Positions 1-7,188 of a stretch of DNA of 12,901 nucleotides are shown here, in pieces. Position 1 is the first letter of the stretch. The number at the start of each line of letters is the position of its first letter. The stretch is taken from assembly GCA_004557905.1 (NCBI GenBank), contig SFFH01000075.1:1-12901 (forward strand), read 5' to 3'. Position numbers and translations under genes: made by a program. The notes below the pieces were generated by a model. The model was not told the DNA's origin, searched no databases, and was given only the letters and a program-made list of their open reading frames with translations. The stretch is from Clostridiales bacterium. Lineage in GTDB: Bacteria; Bacillota; Clostridia; Christensenellales; Aristaeellaceae.

Positions 1-205
1 GTACACCGACAAGAAGCAGAGCGTCATTGTTGGCCTCAAGCGCATCAGCAAGCCGGGCCTGCGCGTCTACGCGCAGTGCGAGGAGCTGCCGAAGGTGCTC
101 GGCGGCCTGGGCATCGCGATCGTCTCCACCTCCAAGGGTGTGATGACCGATAAGCAGGCCCGTGCGGCCAAGGTCGGCGGCGAAGTGCTCGCCTACATCT
201 GGTAA
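1..205 (+). CDS. rpsH: 30S ribosomal protein S8, C-terminal part
   Basis: This is the end of the S8 gene, cut by the window start; the frame begins at base 2 and stops at TAA 203-205. About 67 residues are visible. They carry the conserved S8 C-terminal half, including the VGLKRISKPGLRVY stretch, then GLGIAIVSTSKGVMTD, and the typical ending GGEVLAYIW. S8 binds helix 21 of 16S rRNA early in 30S assembly, and in E. coli it is the translational repressor of the spc operon. Its place directly before rplF is the standard spc-operon order. The missing N-terminus lies outside the window. No lesion is seen in the visible part. Confidence 0.96.
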   Translation, partial: YTDKKQSVIVGLKRISKPGLRVYAQCEELPKVLGGLGIAIVSTSKGVMTDKQARAAKVGGEVLAYIW

Positions 206-234
206 TCGACGACGCTGAAACGGAGGAAAGAACA

Positions 235-777
235 ATGTCTCGAATCGGAAGAGCTCCGATCGCCATCCCGGCCGGCGTCACGGTTACCGTCTCCGATGAC
301 AATATCGTCACCGTGAAGGGCCCGAAGGGCACGCTGACCCAGGAGGTCAACAAGAACATCACCGTGAAGCAGGAGGGCAACGAGATCCTCGTGTCCCGCC
401 CGGACGATGAGAAGCAGAACCGTGCGTTCCACGGCCTGTACCGCGCGCTGATCCACAACATGGTTGTGGGCGTCAGCACCGGCTTCACCAAGACCCTGAA
501 CCTGGTTGGCACCGGCTACCGCGCCGAGGCCAAGGGCAACACGCTGAACATCACCATCGGCTACAGCCATCCGGTGATCATTGAGGCGGAGGAGAACATC
601 GCGTTCGCCACCCCGAACCAGACCACCATCACCGTCAGCGGCATCAACAAGCAGCAGGTCGGCAACGTCGCGGCTGCGATCCGTGCGGTGCGCAAGCCGG
701 AGCCGTACCATGGCAAGGGCATCAAGTATGACACTGAGGTCGTCCGCCGCAAGGAAGGCAAGACCGGTAAGAAGTAA
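235..777 (+). CDS. rplF: 50S ribosomal protein L6
   Basis: L6 binds 23S rRNA near the factor-binding (sarcin-ricin) region of the large subunit. The 180-residue product has the usual family length. It begins MSRIGRAPIAIP, carries VTVKGPKGTL in the first L6 fold, LVGTGYRAEAKGN at the start of the second, and ends with the conserved signature RKPEPYHGKGIKY near residues 153-165. The ATG at 235 follows a GGAGG (222-226) at good spacing, so the start is secure. It lies 29 nt after rpsH and 18 nt before rplR in the same transcript. The sequence gives no reason to think it is anything but ordinary L6. Confidence 0.98.
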   Translation: MSRIGRAPIAIPAGVTVTVSDDNIVTVKGPKGTLTQEVNKNITVKQEGNEILVSRPDDEKQNRAFHGLYRALIHNMVVGVSTGFTKTLNLVGTGYRAEAKGNTLNITIGYSHPVIIEAEENIAFATPNQTTITVSGINKQQVGNVAAAIRAVRKPEPYHGKGIKYDTEVVRRKEGKTGKK

Positions 778-795
778 GAAAGGGAGTGAGCGCTA

Positions 796-1164
796 ATGTT
801 CACCAAGCGTGATCGTAATGAGATCCGAGTGATCCGTCATGAGCGTGTGCGTAAGAAGATCAGCGGCACGCCCGAGATGCCGCGTCTGTGCGTGTATCGC
901 AGCCTGAACCACATCTACACCCAGGTGATCGACGACGTCGCCGGCAAGACCCTGGTTTCCTGCTCCACCCTCGATCCGCAGATCAAGGGCCAGCTCGGCG
1001 AGCTGGACAAGAAGGGCGCCGCGAAGCTGGTTGGCAAGACCGTCGCTGAGCGCGCCATGCAGGCTGGCATCAAGCAGGTCGTCTTCGACCGCGGCGGCTA
1101 CGTCTACACCGGCCGCGTGGCGGAGGTCGCCGCAGGCGCCCGTGAAGCGGGCCTGGACTTCTAA
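796..1164 (+). CDS. rplR: 50S ribosomal protein L18
   Basis: L18 binds 5S rRNA and helps attach it to the 50S central protuberance. The 122-residue product is of normal length. It has the basic N-terminal tail (MFTKRDRNEIRVIRHERVRKK), the RLCVYRSLNHIYTQVID strand region and the C-terminal VVFDRGGYVYTGRVAEVA signature ending in GLDF. The ATG follows GGGAG at about 782-786. The gene sits between rplF and rpsE with short gaps, as in other spc operons. No anomalies are seen. Confidence 0.98.
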   Translation: MFTKRDRNEIRVIRHERVRKKISGTPEMPRLCVYRSLNHIYTQVIDDVAGKTLVSCSTLDPQIKGQLGELDKKGAAKLVGKTVAERAMQAGIKQVVFDRGGYVYTGRVAEVAAGAREAGLDF

Positions 1165-1184
1165 GTCAAGGGAGGATACGAAGA

Positions 1185-1760
1185 ATGCCTCAGGATATGG
1201 AAAAGAAGCCGTTCGAGCGTGGTGAGCGTAGCGAGCGCGGCGATCGCCGTGAGCGCGGCCCGCGCCGTGAGCGCCGCCAGGAGAGCGAGTTCCAGGAGAA
1301 GATGGTTGCGATCAACCGCGTCTCCAAGACCGTCAAGGGCGGCCGCAACATGCGCTTTGCTGCGCTGGTCGTCATCGGCGACGGCAAGGGCCGCGTCGGC
1401 TGCGGCATCGGCAAGGCCGTTGAGATTCCGGAAGCCGCCCGCAAGGCTGCTGAGGACGCCAAGAAGCACCTCATTCATGTGAGCATGAAGGGCACCACCA
1501 TCCCGCACGAGACCATCGGCCGCTTCGGCACCGGTGAGGTCGTGCTGATGCCTGCTCCGGAAGGCACCGGCGTTATCGCCGGCGGTCCGGCGCGTGCGGT
1601 GCTCGAGCTGTGCGGCGTGAAGGACATCCGCACCAAGAGCTACGGCTCCAACAACCCGATCAACATGGTGAAGGCGACCATCGAGGGTCTGGCTTCCCTG
1701 CGCACCGCTGAAGAAGTGGCCAAGATGCGCGGCAAGACCGTCGAAGAGCTGCTCGGCTGA
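1185..1760 (+). CDS. rpsE: 30S ribosomal protein S5 with charged N-terminal extension
   Basis: S5 lies at the mRNA entry side of the 30S subunit and affects decoding accuracy and helicase activity. The 191-residue product is longer than the common length of about 166. The S5 core starts near residue 35 (EFQEKMVAINRVSKTVKGGR) and continues with GDGKGRVGCGIGKA, GTGVIAGGPARAVLE and the ending GKTVEELLG. Before it lies a tail of about 25 residues that is almost all Arg, Glu and Gly (FERGERSERGDRRERG and on), low in complexity and probably disordered. GGAGG at 1171-1175 sits 9 nt before the ATG at 1185, which supports this start. An internal ATG at 1197 would still keep the charged tail. The extension looks genuine because it is in frame behind the ribosome binding site. 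Confidence 0.97.
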   Translation: MPQDMEKKPFERGERSERGDRRERGPRRERRQESEFQEKMVAINRVSKTVKGGRNMRFAALVVIGDGKGRVGCGIGKAVEIPEAARKAAEDAKKHLIHVSMKGTTIPHETIGRFGTGEVVLMPAPEGTGVIAGGPARAVLELCGVKDIRTKSYGSNNPINMVKATIEGLASLRTAEEVAKMRGKTVEELLG

Positions 1761-1776
1761 GAAGGAGGAAGAGACG

Positions 1777-1959
1777 ATGAAATTGCAGGTTACGCTTGTG
1801 AAGTCTCCGGTCTCCAGCAAGCCCAACCACATCAAAATTGTGAAGGCGCTGGGCCTGCACAAGATCCGCTCCACCAAGGTGTTTGAAGATACCCCGTCCA
1901 TCCGCGGCATGATCTTCAAGGTCAAGCATCTGGTGTCTGTGGTCGAAATCAGCGACTAA
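1777..1959 (+). CDS. rpmD: 50S ribosomal protein L30
   Basis: L30 is a small 50S protein of the bacterial spc operon. The 60-residue product is the usual length. It starts with the strand LQVTLVKSPVSSKPNHIKIVKALGL and ends with SVVEISD; the family pattern of a short beta strand followed by a helix and an R-x-T/S-K turn (IRSTKVFEDTPSIRGMI) is clear. GGAGG at 1764-1768 precedes the ATG. It lies 16 nt after rpsE and 12 nt before rplO. Unlike L6 or L15, this gene is absent in some bacteria, so its presence is a mild lineage marker. Confidence 0.97.
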   Translation: MKLQVTLVKSPVSSKPNHIKIVKALGLHKIRSTKVFEDTPSIRGMIFKVKHLVSVVEISD

Positions 1960-1971
1960 GGAGGATTCACC

Positions 1972-2412
1972 ATGAAGCTGAATGAGCTGAAGCCCGCTGA
2001 GGGCTCCACGACTGCCGCGCGCCGTCTCGGCCGCGGCACCGGCTCCGGCCTGGGCAAGACGTCCGGCAAGGGCCACAAGGGCGCGAAGGCCCGCTCCGGC
2101 GGCGGCAAGCGCCCGGGCTTCGAGGGCGGCCAGATGCCCCTCACCCGTCAGATGCCTAAGCGTGGCTTTACCAACATCTTTGCCAAGGAATATGCGACCG
2201 TGAACGTCAGCGACCTCGAGGTGTTCGAGGACGGCACCGAGGTGACCGTGGCGCTGCTCATGGAGAAGAAGATCGTCCGCAAGGAGCTGGACGGCCTGAA
2301 GGTCCTGGGCAACGGTGAGCTGACCCGCAAGCTGACCGTCAAGGCCGTGAAGTTCACCGGCTCTGCGAAGGAGAAGATCGAGGCTGTTGGTGGCACTGCC
2401 GAGGTGATCTGA
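1972..2412 (+). CDS. rplO: 50S ribosomal protein L15
   Basis: L15 is a late-assembly 50S protein with a long glycine- and arginine-rich N-terminal arm that threads into 23S rRNA. The 146-residue product shows that arm (RRLGRGTGSGLGKTSGKGHKG, about residues 17-37, followed by RSGGGKRPGFEGGQMPLTRQ) and the globular C-terminal L18e/L15 fold ending GGTAEVI. The ATG follows AAGGAGG at 1959-1965. The last codons contain GAGGTGAT (2401-2408), which acts as the ribosome binding site of secY, so translation of the two genes is likely coupled. Confidence 0.98.
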   Translation: MKLNELKPAEGSTTAARRLGRGTGSGLGKTSGKGHKGAKARSGGGKRPGFEGGQMPLTRQMPKRGFTNIFAKEYATVNVSDLEVFEDGTEVTVALLMEKKIVRKELDGLKVLGNGELTRKLTVKAVKFTGSAKEKIEAVGGTAEVI

Positions 2413-2413
2413 T

Positions 2414-3655
2414 ATGCTGGAAAAGATGAAGAGTGCCTGGCGCATTCCGGAGCTCCGCAAGAAGATCATTTATACCTTCGGCATGCTGCTGGTCTATCGT
2501 CTGCTGTGCGTCATCCCGGTTCCGGGCATTGACATCGGCACGGTGGCGGCGGCGGTCAAGGATTACTCCATCCTCGACTTCATGAACATGATGACCGGCG
2601 GTTCCTTCCAGAACATGAGCATCATGGCCATGGGCATCACCCCGTACATCAACTCCAGCATTATCCTTCAGCTGCTGACCGTGGCGGTTCCGTCGCTCGA
2701 GAAGCTGGCGAAGGAAGGCCCTGAGGGCCGCAAGAAGATCACCGAGTGGACCCGCTACCTGACCGTCGTGCTGGCGTTCATCCAGGCGGTTGGTCTGGTG
2801 TTCGCGATGCGTGCCAACTCTTACGGCGGCATCTGGTACGTCGTGATCGGTATCTCCATGGCTGCCGGCACCGCCCTGGCCATGTGGATCGGTGAGCGCA
2901 TCACCGAGAACGGCATCGGCAACGGCATCTCCCTGCTGATCATGGCGGGCGTCGTGTCCAACATGTTCAACTGGGGCCGTCAGGCGATCGTCGGCGTGGC
3001 GGCGGGCACCGTGGGCATCCTGCCGGTGCTGGTGGTTGTGATCGCGTTTGTGGCGATGATCGTCGTGATCACCTATGTGGACATGGGCGAGCGCCGCATC
3101 CCGGTTCAGTATGCCAAGCGCATGGTCGGCCGCAAGATGTACGGTGGCCAGTCCACCCACATCCCGATGAAGATTAACTCCACCGGCGTCATGCCGCTGA
3201 TCTTCGGCTTCGCGATCCTGCAGTTCCCTGCGACGGTCTTCGCGTTCTTCCCGACGAGCGGCATCAACATGTGGTGGAACAGCTTCCAGAACGGCATCTG
3301 GTATCAGATCGTGCTGGCGGTGCTCATCATCGCCTTCACCTACTTCTATACCAGCATCACGTTCAACCCGATCGACATCAGCAAGAACATGCAGCAGAAC
3401 GGCGGCATCATCCCGGGCATCCGCCAGGGCCGTGCCACCAGCGATTACCTCGCCAAGGTTTCCGGCCGTCTGACGCTGTTCAGCGCTCTGTTCCTCGCCG
3501 TCCTGGCGACCATCCCGACCATCATCACCCGCGTCTTCGGCATCCGCGCTCCGTTCGCTGCGAGCTCTGTGCTGATTGCGGTGTCCGTGGCTCTGGAGAC
3601 GCTCCGTCAGGTTGAGGCGCAGATGGTCATGCGTCACCATAAGGGCTTCCTTTAA
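2414..3655 (+). CDS. secY: Sec translocase channel subunit SecY
   Basis: SecY is the ten-helix membrane pore through which SecA and ribosomes move preproteins. The 413-residue product is slightly shorter than the common length of about 430. Recognisable family blocks are RIPELRKKI (10-18), VIPVPGID (33-40), the plug-proximal MGITPYINSSIILQLL (73-88), GERITENGIGNGISLLI (160-176), the cytosolic loop MGERRIPVQYAKR (224-236), GIIPGIRQGRATSDYL (331-346) and the C-terminal EAQMVMRHHKGFL. Many hydrophobic segments lie between them. The ATG starts 1 nt after the rplO stop, with its ribosome binding site inside rplO. It is followed by adk after 25 nt, the usual spc-operon order in Firmicutes. Confidence 0.98.
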   Translation: MLEKMKSAWRIPELRKKIIYTFGMLLVYRLLCVIPVPGIDIGTVAAAVKDYSILDFMNMMTGGSFQNMSIMAMGITPYINSSIILQLLTVAVPSLEKLAKEGPEGRKKITEWTRYLTVVLAFIQAVGLVFAMRANSYGGIWYVVIGISMAAGTALAMWIGERITENGIGNGISLLIMAGVVSNMFNWGRQAIVGVAAGTVGILPVLVVVIAFVAMIVVITYVDMGERRIPVQYAKRMVGRKMYGGQSTHIPMKINSTGVMPLIFGFAILQFPATVFAFFPTSGINMWWNSFQNGIWYQIVLAVLIIAFTYFYTSITFNPIDISKNMQQNGGIIPGIRQGRATSDYLAKVSGRLTLFSALFLAVLATIPTIITRVFGIRAPFAASSVLIAVSVALETLRQVEAQMVMRHHKGFL

Positions 3656-3680
3656 TCGCTGCAAAGCGTGAGGTGCTGAC

Positions 3681-4306
<626 letters not shown>

Positions 4307-4310
<4 letters not shown>

Positions 4311-5080
4311 TTACGATCAAGAACTCTGCCCAGATTGCCAGAATGCGTGAGGCCGGTGCCATGCTGCACGAGGTCCTCACGCAGCTGAGAGGGAAGATTC
4401 AGCCCGGAGTGACCACGCATGAGCTCGACGCGTTTGCCGAAAAGCTCATCCGGTCCTTCGGGGCGATCCCGTCTTTTCTCAACTATGAAGGGTACCCCGC
4501 CTCGATTTGTGCGTCCGTGGACAGCCAGGTCGTGCACGGTATCCCGTCGAAGAAGACTGTGCTCAAAGAGGGTCAGATCATTTCGGTCGACTGTGGTTTG
4601 ATTCTCGGTGGCTGGCAGTCCGACAGCGCGTTCACCGCGCCGGTCGGCAGGATCAGCGAGGAGGCGCAGCGTCTGATTGATGTCACAGAAGAGAGTTTCT
4701 TCGAGGCGCTCAAGGTCGCGCGCGAAGGAAACCGGATCAGTGATATCGGCCATGCGGTTCAGCAGTACGTCGAGGAACGTGGATTCTCCACGGTTCGCGC
4801 GCTGTGCGGCCATGGCATTGGACGGGAGATGCACGAGGATCCCCAGGTGCCGAACTACGGCATACCGGGCCACGGCGTGCGGCTTCGCAAGGGGATGACG
4901 ATCTGCATCGAGCCGATGATTGCAGCGGGCGACTACCACGTCAAAACGCTGCGCGACGGCTGGACGGTCGTGACAACCGATGGCAGCCTCTGCTCCCATT
5001 ATGAACACACCATCCTGATTACGGATGGCGAGCCCGAACTGCTTTCCTATCCGGGCTATCATAAGGAGGAGAAGCGATGA
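4307..5080 (+). CDS. map: Type I methionine aminopeptidase
   Basis: This enzyme removes the initiator methionine from new proteins. The 257-residue product is a short type Ia form without an N-terminal zinc domain. The metal ligands can be placed by comparison with E. coli (two residues longer at the N-terminus): Asp95, Asp106, His169, Glu202 and Glu233. The substrate His77 lies in VVHGIPS. Other signatures are the GHGIGREMHEDP block and CIEPM (200-204). The gene begins with an ATGA overlap with adk and ends with an ATGA overlap with the KOW gene, so the three are likely translated as a coupled unit. adk followed by map is standard in Firmicutes. No residue expected for activity is missing. 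Confidence 0.97.
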
Positions 5081-5379
5081 GCTCGTTTCCCATGGAGGTC
5101 GGCCGGGTGGTCTTCTCCCGTGCGGGCCGCGATCAGGGACACTATTTCGTGATCGTGGACGTGATTGACGAGGACCATGTGGCCATTGCAAACGGCTGTC
5201 AGAGGAAAGTGGACAATCCCAAAAAGAAGAAGATCAAGCATCTGGTGGCAAAGCCCGAGGTTCTTGAAGAAATTCGAGAAAAAATTTTTGCAAAAAAGAG
5301 GATTTTTGACTCTGAAGTGCGAAATAAACTGGATGCTATCGGCTATCAAGAGGCATTGTTGCCGCGTAAGGAGGGTTAA
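5077..5379 (+). CDS. Small KOW-domain RNA-binding protein (L14e-like)
   Basis: The 100-residue product begins with a KOW-type motif (MEVGRVVFSRAGRDQGHYFVIVDVIDEDHVAIANG, about residues 6-40) like that of archaeal/eukaryotic L14e and L6e proteins. A basic segment (RKVDNPKKKKIKHL) and a charged helical tail follow. Proteins of this type sit between map and infA in many Firmicutes and are annotated as KOW-domain RNA-binding or L14e-like; their exact role is not established. The start at 5077 overlaps the map stop (ATGA) with GGAGG at 5065-5069. Bases 5220-5345 are much richer in A and T than the rest of the operon and contain several A and T runs. Function is inferred from the fold only: probable RNA or ribosome binding. 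Confidence 0.88.
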   Translation: MSSFPMEVGRVVFSRAGRDQGHYFVIVDVIDEDHVAIANGCQRKVDNPKKKKIKHLVAKPEVLEEIREKIFAKKRIFDSEVRNKLDAIGYQEALLPRKEG

Positions 5380-5381
5380 CG

Positions 5382-5603
5382 TTGCCCAAGAGCGACAATA
5401 TCGAGGTTGAAGGCGTCGTCGTTGAAGCGCTGCCGAACGCGAACTTCCGCGTGGAGGTAGCCGGCGGGCATAAGATCATGGCCCAGATCTCCGGTAAGAT
5501 CCGCATGAACTTCATCCGCATCTATCCGGGCGATAAGGTCAAAGTCGAAATTTCTCCCTATGACCTGACCAGGGGACGCATCACCTGGCGCAGCAAGGGT
5601 TGA
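5382..5603 (+). CDS. infA: Translation initiation factor IF-1, TTG start
   Basis: IF-1 binds the 30S A site and works with IF-2 and IF-3 in initiation. The 73-residue product matches the family from end to end: KSDNIEVEGVVVEALPNANFRVE, GHKIMAQISGKIRMNFIRI, GDKVKVEISPYDLTRGRITWR. This is a single OB-fold of normal length. The reading frame starts with TTG at 5382, giving Met-Pro-Lys-Ser. No ATG or GTG lies nearby in frame, and GGAGG at 5370-5374 is well placed, so the TTG start is well supported. The gene begins 2 nt after the KOW stop and 28 nt before rpmJ. A weak start codon on a highly needed factor may lower its output relative to its neighbours. Confidence 0.97.
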   Translation: MPKSDNIEVEGVVVEALPNANFRVEVAGGHKIMAQISGKIRMNFIRIYPGDKVKVEISPYDLTRGRITWRSKG

Positions 5604-5631
5604 GAAAACAAATTCGAGGAGGAACGGACAA

Positions 5632-5745
5632 ATGAAGGTAAGACCGTCTGTCAAGCCTATCTGTGAGAAGTGCAAGGTCATCAAGCGTAAGGGCCGCATC
5701 ATGGTGATCTGCGAAAACCCCAAGCACAAGCAGAAGCAGGGCTAA
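5632..5745 (+). CDS. rpmJ: 50S ribosomal protein L36, zinc form
   Basis: L36 is the smallest 50S protein. The 37-residue product starts MKVRPSVKPICEKCKVIKRKG and ends NPKHKQKQG. Cys11, Cys14, Cys27 and His32 form the CxxC...C....H zinc ribbon, so this is the zinc-binding type of L36. Bacteria often also keep a zinc-free paralogue elsewhere, but none is in this window. GAGGAGG at 5616-5622 precedes the ATG. It lies between infA and rpsM, the standard place. At 37 codons it is easy to miss in gene prediction. Confidence 0.97.
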   Translation: MKVRPSVKPICEKCKVIKRKGRIMVICENPKHKQKQG

Positions 5746-5788
5746 ACCAGTAAGCAGAGCACTCATCAAATGATTCGGAGGTAACACC

Positions 5789-6160
5789 ATGGCACGTATT
5801 TCTGGCGTTGACCTGCCTCGTGAGAAGCGGGTCGAAATCGGACTGACGTATATCTTCGGCATCGGCCTGAAGACCTCTCAGGACATCCTGGCGGCGACCG
5901 GCGTCAATCCGGACACCCGCGTCAAGGACCTGACTGAGCAGGACGTCAACAAGATCCGCGAATACATCGAGCACAACCTGAAGGTCGAGGGCGATCTGCG
6001 CCGCGACATCGGCCTGGATATCAAGCGCCTGATGGAAATCGGCTGCTACCGTGGCGTTCGTCACCGCAAGGGCCTGCCGGTCCGCGGCCAGAACACCAAG
6101 CAGAATGCCCGCACCCGCAAGGGCCCGAAGCGCACCATCGCCGGCAAGAAGAAGAAGTAA
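5789..6160 (+). CDS. rpsM: 30S ribosomal protein S13
   Basis: S13 sits in the 30S head and contacts the 50S subunit and the P-site tRNA. The 123-residue product is of normal length. It begins MARISGVDLPREKRVEIGLTY, contains the helix-two-turns-helix region with YIFGIGLKTSQDIL, and has the RGVRHRKGLPVRGQNTKQNARTRKGPK block before a lysine-rich tail that contacts tRNA. GGAGG at 5777-5781 precedes the ATG by 7 nt. It starts the alpha-operon part of the cluster (S13, S11, S4, alpha, L17). No defect is seen. Confidence 0.98.
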   Translation: MARISGVDLPREKRVEIGLTYIFGIGLKTSQDILAATGVNPDTRVKDLTEQDVNKIREYIEHNLKVEGDLRRDIGLDIKRLMEIGCYRGVRHRKGLPVRGQNTKQNARTRKGPKRTIAGKKKK

Positions 6161-6175
6161 GAGGAGTGATTGACA

Positions 6176-6503
6176 ATGGCACCCAAGAAGTCGCTGAAGA
6201 AGGTCGTCCGCAAGCGCCGCGAGCGCAAGGTCGTGGAGCGCGGCGCCGCGCACATCCGCTCTTCCTTCAACAATACCATCGTTACCCTGACCGATACCCA
6301 GGGCAACGCGCTGAGCTGGGCTTCCGCTGGCGGCCTCGGCTTCCGCGGCAGCAAGAAGTCCACGCCGTTCGCTGCGCAGACCGCTGCTGAGACCGCTGCC
6401 AAGGCGGCGATGGAGTACGGCCTGAAGACCGTTGAGGTCTACGTCAAGGGCCCGGGCTCCGGACGTGAACGGCTGCCGTCCGCCGAAGCGCCGTCGCGTG
6501 TAA
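6176..6503 (+). pseudogene. rpsK: 30S ribosomal protein S11, internally deleted and frameshifted
   Basis: S11 is an essential protein of the 30S platform. From ATG 6176 the frame encodes a normal S11 up to GPGSGRE (residue 98, ending at base 6469). The expected next ~24 residues (AAIRALQ... to VTPIPH in the family) are absent. The normal C-terminus NGCRPPKRRRV follows at once but in the +1 frame, bases 6468-6500, with TAA at 6501-6503. A net loss of 74 nt (or 74 plus or minus a multiple of 3) explains both the missing residues and the frame change. As written, translation from 6176 continues in the wrong frame to TGA 6671-6673, deep inside rpsD, adding an unrelated tail. A ribosomal frameshift could not restore the missing residues. 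Either this is an assembly or consensus error, or the cell carries a second rpsK. Confidence 0.93.
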
Positions 6504-6528
6504 GGTTTTGTAAGGAGGACGAAAGGAT

Positions 6529-7125
6529 ATGGCTAACAATAAGGAGCCGATCGCCAAGAAGTGCCGCAGCCTCGGCGTTTCCCCGGCGGTCATGGGCTAT
6601 GGCAATAAGAAGTCTACCCGCAACCCGGGCGGCAACAAGCGCAAGAAGGTGTCCGAGTACGGCACCCAGCTGAAGGAAAAGCAGAAGGTCAAGTTCGTCT
6701 ACGGCGTGCTTGAGAAGCAGTTCCACAAGTACTACCTCAAGGCGGCCAACATGAAGGGCATCACCGGTGAGAACCTGCTGAAGCTCCTCGAGCTGCGCCT
6801 TGACAACGTCATCTACCGCCTTGGCCTGGCCAAGACCCGCCGCATGGCCCGTCAGGTGATCGTGCACGGTCACATCCTGGTCAACGGCAAGAAGGTGGAT
6901 ATCCCGTCCTACTCCGTGAAGGTCGGCGATGTGATCACCCTGCGCGAGCGCTCCAAGGAGCAGGCCGGCTTCAAGGCCCTGCGCGAGGGCACCGGCGTGG
7001 TGACCCCGAAGTGGCTCACGTTTGACGCGCAGAACCTGACCGGCAAGGTCGAGGCCATGCCGGCTCGTGAGGACATCGATTGCCCGATCGAGGAGCACCT
7101 CATCGTCGAGCTCTATTCTCGTTAA
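6529..7125 (+). CDS. rpsD: 30S ribosomal protein S4
   Basis: S4 starts 30S assembly by binding the 5' domain of 16S rRNA. The 198-residue product has the N-terminal region KEPIAKKCRSLGVSPAVMGYG with a single cysteine, so it lacks the four-Cys zinc site. It then has EKQKVKFVYGVLEKQFHKYY and the S4 RNA-binding domain (LELRLDNVIYRLGLAKTRR to about residue 150, including ARQVIVHGHILVNGKKVDIPS), and ends EHLIVELYSR. GGAGG at 6514-6518 lies 10 nt before the ATG. Its place inside the alpha operon, between rpsK and rpoA, contrasts with Bacillus, where rpsD stands alone. If the S11 frame reads as written, ribosomes from rpsK would run 145 nt into this gene out of frame. Confidence 0.98.
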   Translation: MANNKEPIAKKCRSLGVSPAVMGYGNKKSTRNPGGNKRKKVSEYGTQLKEKQKVKFVYGVLEKQFHKYYLKAANMKGITGENLLKLLELRLDNVIYRLGLAKTRRMARQVIVHGHILVNGKKVDIPSYSVKVGDVITLRERSKEQAGFKALREGTGVVTPKWLTFDAQNLTGKVEAMPAREDIDCPIEEHLIVELYSR

Positions 7126-7188
7126 TAGACTGCTCACGCGATGTTTGCACCGGTTTTTTCACGGCAACTGTGAGGAGGAATCTGCCTA

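Noticed and set aside
6461..6480. Programmed ribosomal frameshift to restore S11
   Set aside because: A +1 shift would join GRE to NGCRPPKRRRV but would still lack about 24 conserved residues, and there is no slippery run or stimulatory structure at the junction.
6170..6673. A 167-residue S11-like protein with a new C-terminal domain
   Set aside because: Residues after GPGSGRE are out-of-frame reading of the normal S11 tail and of rpsD. The true S11 C-terminus is present in the +1 frame, so the extra tail is a by-product of the deletion.
7126..7188. Regulatory leader between rpsD and rpoA
   Set aside because: Only weak pairings (CTCAC with GTGAG) that overlap the rpoA ribosome binding site are found; not strong enough to call.
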